Assembly (NCBI GenBank): GCA_964019695.1
Contig: CAXHUL010000214.1
Coordinates: 434,001-498,000, forward strand
Direction: 5' to 3'
Length of the DNA stretch: 64,000 nt
Source: Loripinus fragilis
Lineage: Eukaryota > Mollusca > Bivalvia > Lucinida > Lucinidae
Of this stretch, positions 26,483 to 38,699 are shown in pieces. A program made the position numbers and the translations under genes. The notes beneath the pieces were generated by a model. It was not told the DNA's origin and ran no database searches. It was given only the letters and a program-made list of their open reading frames with translations. Each line of letters starts with the position of its first letter. Within the stretch, counting starts at the first letter, position 1.

Positions 26483-27299
26483 AGATCTTCTAATGCTCAT
26501 AACTTTTTAATTTTCCGATGGAACGCTTTGAAATTTTCACCATTTGTAGACGGCCTCCCGTACTACAAACTGATGCCCGTGTGGGCATGATGAAAATAGT
26601 AGTTCGCGAGACGGAAGCGCGTAAAGCTTCGGGGCGGCAGACTTCCACACCCCGATAACTCGGTATCGAAACATTGTTGCGGCGGGTGCGCATGGCAATA
26701 CCTGCGCCTCTGTTGGCCCTATCCGCGTGCAAAATCTAAAAGCGATCAGAGCCTTAGAAAGCGCGTACAACCGCTATCCCCATTTGCCTTGGGCCCTATG
26801 GGAAAACAGGAAATATCATAATTGCGGTCCGGGGCGCGCGCGCACAATGATAATTTTCACACCCGAGTAAGCTCTTTTATAGGTCAACATTTTGGAAAAA
26901 AAATTGGCTTGCTGCCCACAGCAGGAGCTGAGAACCATGCATTCGGAGGTTTTCACACCCCACCCACTAATGCCCTCAAAGTTTGAGAAAAGGCGACCTT
27001 CGCGAAAAGCCCCGGAACCTATTGCAAAGTGATGAGCAGTGCCCAGGAGCACCTCTCAGTCATTTGCGCAAAATTCCTTCGGCCACAAGTGGCTCAAATA
27101 AGGGCATGAAAATTGTGCCGAAAGCCCTTTCAGGGGCTATTGCTTGGCACTCGGGGGACAGAAAATTTTACGTAATGCCTCACAATGAAGCACTGGTCGG
27201 GGGCTAACTTCTGGCACCAGTTTCGAGCCCGTCCGTGAAAGTGACCCGCGCAAGTTTTAGGCCGGTTCGGCTACTCTGGCCTAATGGGGCCTAATGGGA
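26483..27299. repeat. 817-bp monomer with G deletion and variant cluster
   Basis: One G is missing from the gcgggcggg string at about 26681. The right part of the unit carries five substitutions within 90 bp (27084, 27106, 27145, 27160, 27173), three of them CpG transitions. A C-to-G change at 26992 is also present in a monomer at 22903, five units away. Confidence 0.85.
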
Positions 27300-28116
27300 A
27301 GATCTTCTAATGCTCATAACTTTTTAATTTTCCGATGGAACGCTTTGAAATTTTCACCATTTGTAGACGGCCTCCCGTACTACAAACTGATGCCCGTGTG
27401 GGCATGATGAAAATAGTAGTTCGCGAGACGGAAGCGCGTAAAGCTTCGGGGCGGCAGACTTCCACACCCCGATAACTCGGTATCGAAACATTGTTGCGGG
27501 CGGGTGCGCATGGCAATACCTGCGCCTCTGTTGGCCCTATCCGCGTGCAAAATCTAAAAGCGATCAGAGCCTTAGAAAGCGCGTACAACCGCTATCCCCA
27601 TTTGCCTTGGGCCCTATGGGAAAACAGGAAATATCATAATTGCGGTCCGGGGCGCGCGCGCACAATGATAATTTTCACACCCGAGTAAGCTCTTTTATAG
27701 GTCAACATTTTGGAAAAAAATTGGCTTGCTGCCCACAGCAGGAGCTGAGAACCATGCATTCGGAGGTTTTCACACCCCACCCACTAATGCCCTCAAAGTT
27801 TGAGAAAACGCGACCTTCGCGAAAAGCCCCGGAACCTATTGCAAAGTGATGAGCAGTGCCCAGGAGCACCTCTCAGTCATTTGCGCAAAATTCCTTCGGC
27901 TACAAGTGGCTCAAATAAGGGCGTGAAAATTGTGCCGAAAGCCCTTTCAGGGGCTATTGCTCGGCACTCGGGGGACGGAAAATTTTACGCAATGCCTCAC
28001 AATGAAGCACTGGTCGGGGGCTAACTTCTGGCACCAGTTTCGAGCCCGTCCGTGAAAGTGACCCGCGCAAGTTTTAGGCCGGTTCGGCTACTCTGGCCTA
28101 ATGGGGCCTAATGGGA
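27300..28116. repeat. 817-bp monomer with A7 tract
   Basis: The unit is otherwise near consensus but its A-tract has seven A, at about 27714-27720, which accounts for the single missing base. Confidence 0.85.
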
Positions 28117-29752
28117 AGATCTTCTAATGCTCATAACTTTTTAATTTTCCGATGGAACGCTTTGAAATTTTCACCATTTGTAGACGGCCTCCCGTACTAC
28201 AAACTGATGCCCATGTGGGCATGATGAAAATAGTAGTTCGCGAGACGGAAGCGCGTAAAGCTTCGGGGCGGCAGACTTCCACACCCCGATAACTCGGTAT
28301 CGAAACATTGTTGCGGGCGGGTGCGCATGGCAATACCTGCGCCTCTGTTGGCCCTATCCGCGTGCAAAATCTAAAAGCGATCAGAGCCTTAGAAAGCGCG
28401 TACAACCGCTATCCCCATTTGCCTTGGGCCCTATGGGAAAACAGGAAATATCATAATTGCGGTCCGGGGCGCGCGCGCACAATGATAATTTTCACACCCG
28501 AGTAAGCTCTTTTATAGGTCAACATTTTGGAAAAAAAATTGGCTTGCTGCCCACAGCAGGAGCTGAGAACCATGCATTCGGAGGTTTTCACACCCCACCC
28601 ACTAATGCCCTCAAAGTTTGAGAAAACGCGACCTTCGCGAAAAGCCCCGGAACCTATTGCAAAGTGATGAGCAGTGCCCAGGAGCACCTCTCAGTCATTT
28701 GCGCAAAATTCCTTCGGCTACAAGTGGCTCAAATAAGGGCGTGAAAATTGTGCCGAAAGCCCTTTCAGGGGCTATTGCTCGGCACTCGGGGGACGGAAAA
28801 TTTTACGCAATGCCTCACAATGAAGCACTGGTCGGGGGCTAACTTCTGGCACCAGTTTCAAGCCCGTCCGTGAAAGTGACCCGCGCAAGTTTTAGGCCGG
28901 TTCGGCTACTCTGGCCTAATGGGGCCTAATGGGAAGATCTTCTAATGCTCATAACTTTTTAATTTTCCGATGGAACACTTTGAAATTTTCACCATTTGTA
29001 GACGGCCTCCCGTACTACAAACTGATGCCCGTGTGGGCATGATGAAAATAGTAGTTCGCGAGACGGAAGCGCGTAAAGCTTCGGGGCGGCAGACTTCCAC
29101 ACCCCGATAACTCGGTATCGAAACATTGTTGCGGGCGGGTGCGCATGGCAATACCTGCGCCTCTGTTGGCCCTATCCGCGTGCAAAATCTAAAAGCGATC
29201 AGAGCCTTAGAAAGCGCGTACAACCGCTATCCCCATTTGCCTTGGGCCCTATGGGAAAACAGGAAATATCATAATTGCGGTCCGGGGCGCGCGCGCACAA
29301 TGATAATTTTCACACCCGAGTAAGCTCTTTTATAGGTCAACATTTTGGAAAAAAAATTGGCTTGCTGCCCACAGCAGGAGCTGAGAACCATGCATTCGGA
29401 GGTTTTCACACCCCACCCACTAATGCCCTCAAAGTTTGAGAAAACGCGACCTTCGCGAAAAGCCCCGGAACCTATTGCAAAGTGATGAGCAGTGCCCAGG
29501 AGCACCTCTCAGTCATTTGCGCAAAATTCCTTCGGCTACAAGTGGCTCAAATAAGGGCGTGAAAATTGTGCCGAAAGCCCTTTCAGGGGCTATTGCTCGG
29601 CACTCGGGGGACGGAAAATTTTACGCAATGCCTCACAATGAAGCACTGGTCGGGGGCTAACTTCTGGCACCAGTTTCGAGCCCGTCCGTGAAAGTGACCC
29701 GCGCAAGTTTTAGGCCGGTTCGGCTACTCTGGCCTAATGGGGCCTAATGGGA

Positions 29753-31386
29753 AGATCTTCTAATGCTCATAACTTTTTAATTTTCCGATGGAACGCTTTG
29801 AAATTTTCACCATTTGTAGACGGCCTCCCGTACTACAAACTGATGCCCGTGTGGGCATGATGAAAATAGTAGTTCGCGAGACGGAAGCGCGTAAAGCTTC
29901 TTGGCGGCAGACTTCCACACCCCGATAACTCGGTATCGAAACATTGTTGCGGGCGGGTGCGCATGGCAATACCTGCGCCTCTGTTGGCCCTATCCGCGTG
30001 CAAAATCTAAAAGCGATCAGAGCCTTAGAAAGCGCGTACAACCGCTATCCCCATTTGCCTTGGGCCCTATGGGAAAACAGGAAATATCATAATTGCGGTC
30101 CGGGGCGCGCGCGCACAATGATAATTTTCACACCCGAGTAAGCTCTTTTATAGGTCAACATTTTGGAAAAAAATTGGCTTGCTGCCCACAGCAGGAGCTG
30201 AGAACCATGCATTCGGAGGTTTTCACACCCCACCCACTAATGCCCTCAAAGTTTGAGAAAACGCGACCTTCGCGAAAAGCCCCGGAACCTATTGCAAAGT
30301 GATGAGCAGTGCCCAGGAGCACCTCTCAGTCATTTGCGCAAAATTCCTTCGGCTACAAGTGGCTCAAATAAGGGCGTGAAAATTGTGCCGAAAGCCCTTT
30401 CAGGGGCTATTGCTCGGCACTCGGGGGACGGAAAATTTTACGCAATGCCTCACAATGAAGCACTGGTCGGGGGCTAACTTCTGGCACCAGTTTCGAGCCC
30501 GTCCGTGAAAGTGACCCGCGCAAGTTTTAGGCCGGTTCGGCTACTCTGGCCTAATGGGGCCTAATGGGAAGATCTTCTAATGCTCATAACTTTTTAATTT
30601 TCCGATGGAACGCTTTGAAATTTTCACCATTTGTAGACGGCCTCCCGTACTACAAACTGATGCCCGTGTGGGCATGATGAAAATAGTAGTTCGCGAGACG
30701 GAAGCGCGTAAAGCTTCTTGGCGGCAGACTTCCACACCCCGATAACTCGGTATCGAAACATTGTTGCGGGCGGGTGCGCATGGCAATACCTGCGCCTCTG
30801 TTGGCTCTATCCGCGTGCAAAATCTAAAAGCGATCAGAGCCTTAGAAAGCGCGTACAACCGCTATCCCCATTTGCCTTGGGCCCTATGGGAAAACAGGAA
30901 ATATCATAATTGCGGTCCGGGGCGCGCGCGCACAATGATAATTTTCACACCCGAGTAAGCTCTTTTATAGGTCAACATTTTGGAAAAAAATTGGCTTGCT
31001 GCCCACAGCAGGAGCTGAGAACCATGCATTCGGAGGTTTTCACACCCCACCCACTAATGCCCTCAAAGTTTGAGAAAACGCGACCTTCGCGAAAAGCCCC
31101 GGAACCTATTGCAAAGTGATGAGCAGTGCCCAGGAGCACCTCTCAGTCATTTGCGCAAAATTCCTTCGGCTACAAGTGGCTCAAATAAGGGCGTGAAAAT
31201 TGTGCCGAAAGCCCTTTCAGGGGCTATTGCTCGGCACTCGGGGGACGGAAAATTTTACGCAATGCCTCACAATGAAGCACTGGTCGGGGGCTAACTTCTG
31301 GCACCAGTTTCGAGCCCGTCCGTGAAAGTGACCCGCGCAAGTTTTAGGCCGGTTCGGCTACTCTGGCCTAATGGGGCCTAATGGGA
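29753..31386. repeat. Adjacent twin monomers, TT variant plus A7
   Basis: Two neighbouring 817-bp units share a double substitution GG to TT just after the HindIII site (29901-29902 and 30718-30719) and a shortened A7 tract. Two linked rare variants at exactly one-monomer spacing show that one unit is a recent copy of its neighbour. The second also has a private C-to-T change near 30805. Confidence 0.85.
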
Positions 31387-32766
31387 AGATCTTCTAATGC
31401 TCATAACTTTTTAATTTTCCGATGGAACGCTTTGAAATTTTCACCATTTGTAGACGGCCTCCCGTACTACAAACTGATGCCCGTGTGGGCATGATGAAAA
31501 TAGTAGTTCGCGAGACGGAAGCGCGTAAAGCTTCGGGGCGGCAGACTTCCACACCCCGATAACTCGGTATCGAAACATTGTTGCGGGCGGGTGCGCATGG
31601 CAATACCTGCGCCTCTGTTGGCCCTATCCGCGTGCAAAATCTAAAAGCGATCAGAGCCTTAGAAAGCGCGTACAACCGCTATCCCCATTTGCCTTGGGCC
31701 CTATGGGAAAACAGGAAATATCATAATTGCGGTCCGGGGCGCGCGCGCACAATGATAATTTTCACACCCGAGTAAGCTCTTTTATAGGTCAACATTTTGG
31801 AAAAAAAATTGGCTTGCTGCCCACAGCAGGAGCTGAGAACCATGCATTCGGAGGTTTTCACACCCCACCCACTAATGCCCTCAAAGTTTGAGAAAACGCG
31901 ACCTTCGCGAAAAGCCCCGGAAACTATTGCAAAGTGATGAGCAGTGCCCAGGAGCACCTCTCAGTCATTTGCGCAAAATTCCTTCGGCTACAAGTGGCTC
32001 AAATAAGGGCGTGAAAATTGTGCCGAAAGCCCTTTCAGGGGCTATTGCTCGGCACTCGGGGGACGGAAAATTTTACGCAATGCCTCACAATGAAGCACTG
32101 GTCGGGGGCTAACTTCTGGCACCAGTTTCGAGCCCGTCCGTGAAAGTGACCCGCGCAAGTTTTAGGCCTGTTCGGCTACTCTGGCCTAATGGGGCCTAAT
32201 GGGAAGATCTTCTAATGCTCATAACTTTTTAATTTTCCGATGGAACGCTTTGAAATTTTCACCATTTGTAGACGGCCTCCCGTACTACAAACTGATGCCC
32301 GTGTGGGCATGATGAAAATAGTAGTTCGCGAGACGGAAGCGCGTAAAGCTTCGGGGCGGCAGACTTCCACACCCCGATAACTCGGTATCGAAACATTGTT
32401 GCGGGCGGGTGCGCATGGCAATACCTGCGCCTCTGTTGGCCCTATCCGCGTGCAAAATCTAAAAGCGATCAGAGCCTTAGAAAGCGCGTACAACCGCTAT
32501 CCCCATTTGCCTTGGGCCCTATGGGAAAACAGGAAATATCATAATTGCGGTCCGGGGCGCGCGCGCACAATGATAATTTTCACACCCGAGTAAGCTCTTT
32601 TATAGGTCAACATTTTGGAAAAAAAATTGGCTTGCTGCCCACAGCAGGAGCTGAGAACCATGCATTCGGAGGTTTTCACACCCCACCCACTAATGCCCTC
32701 AAAGTTTGAGAAAACGCGACCTTCGCGAAAAGCCCCGGAACCTATTGCAAAGTGATGAGCAGTGCC

Positions 32767-35220
32767 ATTGAGCACCTCTCAGTCATTTGCGCAAAATTCC
32801 TTCGGCTACAAGTGGCTCAAATAAGGGCGTGAAAATTGTGCCGAAAGCCCTTTCAGGGGCTATTGCTCGGCACTCGGGGGACGGAAAATTTTACGCAATG
32901 CCTCACAATGAAGCACTGGTCGGGGGCTAACTTCTGGCACCAGTTTCGAGCCCGTCCGTGAAAGTGACCCGCACAAGTTTTAGGCCGGTTCGGCTACTCT
33001 GGCCTAATGGGGCCTAATGGGAAGATCTTCTAATGCTCATAACTTTTTAATTTTCCGATGGAACGCTTTGAAATTTTCACCATTTGTAGACGGCCTCCCG
33101 TACTACAAACTGATGCCCGTGTGGGCATGATGAAAATAGTAGTTCGCGAGACGGAAGCGCGTAAAGCTTCGGGGCGGCAGACTTCCACACCCCGATAACT
33201 CGGTATCGAAACATTGTTGCGGGCGGGTGCGCATGGCAATACCTGCGCCTCTGTTGGCCCTATCCGCGTGCAAAATCTAAAAGCGATCAGAGCCTTAGAA
33301 AGCGCGTACAACCGCTATCCCCATTTGCCTTGGGCCCTATGGGAAAACAGGAAATATCATAATTGCGGTCCGGGGCGCGCGCGCACAATGATAATTTTCA
33401 CACCCGAGTAAGCTCTTTTATAGGTCAACATTTTGGAAAAAAAATTGGCTTGCTGCCCACAGCAGGAGCTGAGAACCATGCATTCGGAGGTTTTCACACC
33501 CCACCCACTAATGCCCTCAAAGTTTGAGAAAACGCGACCTTCGCGAAAAGCCCCGGAACCTATTGCAAAGTGATGAGCAGTGCCCAGGAGCACCTCTCAG
33601 TCATTTGCGCAAAATTCCTTCGGCTACAAGTGGCTCAAATAAGGGCGTGAAAATTGTGCCGAAAGCCCTTTCAGGGGCTATTGCTTGGCACTCGGGGGAC
33701 GGAAAATTTTACGCAATGCCTCACAATGAAGCACTGTTCGGGGGCTAACTTCTGGCACCAGTTTCGAGCCCGTCCGTGAAAGTGACCCGCGCAAGTTTTA
33801 GGCCGGTTCGGCTACTCTGGCCTAATGGGGCCTAATGGGAAGATCTTCTAATGCTCATAACTTTTTAATTTTCCGATGGAACGCTTTGAAATTTTCACCA
33901 TTTGTAGACGGCCTCCCGTACTACAAACTGATGCCCGTGTGGGCATGATGAAAATAGTAGTTCGCGAGACTGAAGCGCGTAAAGCTTCGGGGCGGCAGAC
34001 TTCCACACCCCGATAACTCGGTATCGAAACATTGTTGCGGGCGGGTGCGCATGGCAATACCTGCGCCTCTGTTGGCCCTATCCGCGTGCAAAATCTAAAA
34101 CCGATCAGAGCCTTAGAAAGCGCGTACAACCGCTATCCCCATTTGCCTTGGGCCCTATGGGAAAACAGGAAATATCATAATTGCGGTCCGGGGCGCGCGC
34201 GCACAATGATAATTTTCACACCCGAGTAAGCTCTTTTATAGGTCAACATTTTGGAAAAAAAATTGGCTTGCTGCCCACAGCAGGAGCTGAGAACCATGCA
34301 TTCGGAGGTTTTCACACCCCACCCACTAATGCCCTCAAAGTTTGAGAAAACGCGACCTTCGCGAAAAGCCCCGGAACCTATTGCAAAGTGATGAGCAGTG
34401 CCCAGGAGCACCTCTCAGTCATTTGCGCAAAATTCCTTTGGCTACAAGTGGCTCAAATAAGGGCGTGAAAATTGTGCCGAAAGCCCTTTCAGGGGCTATT
34501 GCTCGGCACTCGGGGGACGGAAAATTTTACGCAATGCCTCACAATGAAGCACTGGTCGGGGGCTAACTTCTGGCACCAGTTTCGAGCCCGTCCGTGAAAG
34601 TGACCCGCGCAAGTTTTAGGCCGGTTCGGCTACTCTGGCCTAATGGGGCCTAATGGGAAGATCTTCTAATGCTCATAACTTTTTAATTTTCCGATGGAAC
34701 GCTTTGAAATTTTCACCATTTGTAGACGGCCTCCCGTACTACAAACTGATGCCCGTGTGGGCATGATGAAAATAGTAGTTCGCGAGACGGAAGCGCGTAA
34801 AGCTTCGGGGCGGCAGACTTCCACACCCCGATAACTCGGTATCGAAACATTGTTGCGGGCGGGTGCGCATGGCAATACCTGCGCCTCTGTTGGCCCTATC
34901 CGCGTGCAAAATCTAAAAGCGATCAGAGCCTTAGAAAGCGCGTACAACCGCTATCCCCATTTGCCTTGGGCCCTATGGGAAAACAGGAAATATCATAATT
35001 GCGGTCCGGGGTGCGCGCGCACAATGATAATTTTCACACCCGAGTAAGCTCTTTTATAGGTCAACATTTTGGAAAAAAAATTGGCTTGCTGCCCACAGCA
35101 GGAGCTGAGAACCATGCATTCGGAGGTTTTCACACCCCACCCACTAATGCCCTCAAAGTTTGAGAAAACGCGACCTTCGCGAAAAGCCCCGGAACCTATT
35201 GCAAAGTGATGAGCAGTGCC
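32767..35220. repeat. Three-monomer block (2,454 bp), second locus, copy 1
   Basis: A triple substitution CAG to ATT at 32767-32769, a G-to-A change at 32973 and a C-to-T change at 34439 each recur exactly 2,454 bp later. Private variants at 33685, 33737, 33971 and 34101 are not copied. The block is therefore older or more patchy than the one at 5-10 kb. Edges cannot be set precisely. Confidence 0.6.
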
Positions 35221-37674
35221 ATTGAGCACCTCTCAGTCATTTGCGCAAAATTCCTTCGGCTACAAGTGGCTCAAATAAGGGCGTGAAAATTGTGCCGAAA
35301 GCCCTTTCAGGGGCTATTGCTCGGCACTCGGGGGACGGAAAATTTTACGCAATGCCTCACAATGAAGCACTGGTCGGGGGCTAACTTCTGGCACCAGTTT
35401 CGAGCCCGTCAGTGAAAGTGACCCGCACAAGTTTTAGGCCGGTTCGGCTACTCTGGCCTAATGGGGCCAAATGGGAAGATCTTCTAATGCTCATAACTTT
35501 TTAATTTTCCGATGGAACGCTTTGAAATTTTCACCATTTGTAGACGGCCTCCCGTACTACAAACTGATGCCCGTGTGGGCATGATGAAAATAGTAGTTCG
35601 CGAGACGGAAGCGCGTAAAGCTTCGGGGCGGCAGACTTCCACACCCCGATAACTCGGTATCGAAACATTGTTGCGGGCGGGTGCGCATGGCAATACCTGC
35701 GCCTCTGTTGGCCCTATCCGCGTGCAAAATCTAAAAGCGATCAGAGCCTTAGAAAGCGCGTACAACCGCTATCCCCATTTGCCTTGGGCCCTATGGGAAA
35801 ACAGGAAATATCATAATTGCGGTCCGGGGCGCGCGCGCACAATGATAATTTTCACACCCGAGTAAGCTCTTTTATAGGTCAACATTTTGGAAAAAAAATT
35901 GGCTTGCTGCCCACAGCAGGAGCTGAGAACCATGCATTCGGAGGTTTTCACACCCCACCCACTAATGCCCTCAAAGTTTGAGAAAACGCGACCTTCGCGA
36001 AAAGCCCCGGAACCTATTGCAAAGTGATGAGCAGTGCCCAGGAGCACCTCTCAGTCATTTGCGCAAAATTCCTTCGGCTACAAGTGGCTCAAATAAGGGC
36101 GTGAAAATTGTGCCGAAAGCCCTTTCAGGGGCTATTGCTCGGCACTCGGGGGACGGAAAATTTTACGCAATGCCTCACAATGAAGCACTGGTCGGGGGCT
36201 AACTTCTGGCACCAGTTTCGAGCCCGTCCGTGAAAGTGACCCGCGCAAGTTTTAGGCCGGTTCGGCTACTCTGGCCTAATGGGGCCTAATGGGAAGATCT
36301 TCTAATGCTCATAACTTTTTAATTTTCCGATGGAACGCTTTGAAATTTTCACCATTTGTAGACGGCCTCCCGTACTACAAACTGATGCCCGTGTGGGCAT
36401 GATGAAAATAGTAGTTCGCGAGACGGAAGCGCGTAAAGCTTCGGGGCGGCAGACTTCCACACCCCGATAACTCGGTATCGAAACATTGTTGCGGGCGGGT
36501 GCGCATGGCAATACCTGCGCCTCTGTTGGCCCTATCCGCGTGCAAAATCTAAAAGCGATCAGAGCCTTAGAAAGCGCGTACAACCGCTATCCCCATTTGC
36601 CTTGGGCCCTATGGGAAAACAGGAAATATCATAATTGCGGTCCGGGGCGCGCGCGCACAATGATAATTTTCACACCCGAGTAAGCTCTTTTATAGGTCAA
36701 CATTTTGGAAAAAAAATTGGCTTGCTGCCCACAGCAGGAGCTGAGAACCATGCATTCGGAGGTTTTCACACCCCACCCACTAATGCCCTCAAAGTTTGAG
36801 AAAACGCGACCTTCGCGAAAAGCCCCGGAACCTATTGCAAAGTGATGAGCAGTGCCCAGGAGCACCTCTCAGTCATTTGCGCAAAATTCCTTTGGCTACA
36901 AGTGGCTCAAATAAGGGCGTGAAAATTGTGCCGAAAGCCCTTTCAGGGGCTATTGCTCGGCACTCGGGGGACGGAAAATTTTACGCAATGCCTCACAATG
37001 AAGCACTGGTCGGGGGCTAACTTCTGGCACCAGTTTCGAGCCCGTCCGTGAAAGTGACCCGCGCAAGTTTTAGGCCGGTTCGGCTACTCTGGCCTAATGG
37101 GGCCTAATGGGAAGATCTTCTAATGCTCATAACTTTTTAATTTTCCGATGGAACGCTTTGAAATTTTCACCATTTGTAGACGGCCTCCCGTACTACAAAC
37201 TGATGCCCGTGTGGGCATGATGAAAATAGTAGTTCGCGAGACGGAAGCGCGTAAAGCTTCGGGGCGGCAGACTTCCACACCCCGATAACTCGGTATCGAA
37301 ACATTGTTGCGGGCGGGTGCGCATGGCAATACCTGCGCCTCTGTTGGCCCTATCCGCGTGCAAAATCTAAAAGCGATCAGAGCCTTAGAAAGCGCGTACA
37401 ACCGCTATCCCCATTTGCCTTGGGCCCTATGGGAAAACAGGAAATATCATAATTGCGGTCCGGGGCGCGCGCGCACAATGATAATTTTCACACCCGAGTA
37501 AGCTCTTTTATAGGTCAACATTTTGGAAAAAAAATTGGCTTGCTGCCCACAGCAGGAGCTGAGAACCATGCATTCGGAGGTTTTCACACCCCACCCACTA
37601 ATGCCCTCAAAGTTTGAGAAAACGCGACCTTCGCGAAAAGCCCCGGAACCTATTGCAAAGTGATGAGCAGTGCC
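35221..37674. repeat. Three-monomer block (2,454 bp), second locus, copy 2
   Basis: This copy carries ATT at 35221-35223, the G-to-A change at 35427 and the C-to-T change at 36893. It also has private changes at about 35411 and 35469. The triple adjacent substitution is the strongest link between the copies; the single CpG transitions could have arisen independently. Confidence 0.6.
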
Positions 37675-37930
37675 CAGGAGCACCTCTCAGTCATTTGCGC
37701 AAAATTCCTTCGGCTACAAGTGGCTCAAATAAGGGCGTGAAAATTGTGCCGAAAGCCCTTTCAGGGGCTATTGCTCGGCACTCGGGGGACGGAAAATTTT
37801 ACGCAATGCCTCACAATGAAGCACTGGTCGGGGGCTAACTTCTGGCACCAGTTTCGAGCCCGTCCGTGAAAGTGACCCGCGCAAGTTTTAGGCCGGTTCG
37901 GCTACTCTGGCCTAATGGGGCCTAATGGGA

Positions 37931-38699
37931 AGATCTTCTAATGCTCATAACTTTTTAATTTTCCGATGGAACGCTTTGAAATTTTCACCATTTGTAGACG
38001 GCCTCCCGTACTACAAACTGATGCCCGTGTGGGCATGATGAAAATAGTAGTTCGCGAGACGGAAGCGCGTAAAGCTTCGGGGCGGGTGCGCATGGCAATA
38101 CCTGCGCCTCTGTTGGCCCTATCCGCGTGCAAAATCTAAAAGCGATCAGAGCCTTAGAAAGCGCGTACAACCGCTATCCCCATTTGCCTTGGGCCCTATG
38201 GGAAAACAGGAAATATCATAATTGCGGTCCGGGGCGCGCGCGCACAATGATAATTTTCACACCCGAGTAAGCTCTTTTATAGGTCAACATTTTGGAAAAA
38301 AAATTGGCTTGCTGCCCACAGCAGGAGCTGAGAACCATGCATTCGGAGGTTTTCACACCCCACCCACTAATGCCCTCAAAGTTTGAGAAAACGCGACCTT
38401 CGCGAAAAGCCCCGGAACCTATTGCAAAGTGATGAGCAGTGCCCAGGAGCACCTCTCAGTCATTTGCGCAAAATTCCTTCGGCTACAAGTGGCTCAAATA
38501 AGGGCGTGAAAATTGTGCCGAAAGCCCTTTCAGGGGCTATTGCTCGGCACTCGGGGGACGGAAAATTTTACGCAATGCCTCACAATGAAGCACTGGTCGG
38601 GGGCTAACTTCTGGCACCAGTTTCGAGCCCGTCCGTGAAAGTGACCCGCGCAAGTTTTAGGCCGGTTCGGCTACTCTGGCCTAATGGGGCCTAATGGGA
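37931..38699. repeat. 769-bp monomer with 49-bp internal deletion
   Basis: The unit lacks 49 bp just right of the HindIII site. The junction at 38080-38086 joins the first GGGCGG to sequence following the second GGGCGG of the normal monomer. It is the only large indel in the window and occurs in one monomer only, so it has not spread. Replication slippage or microhomology-mediated repair fits. Confidence 0.95.
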
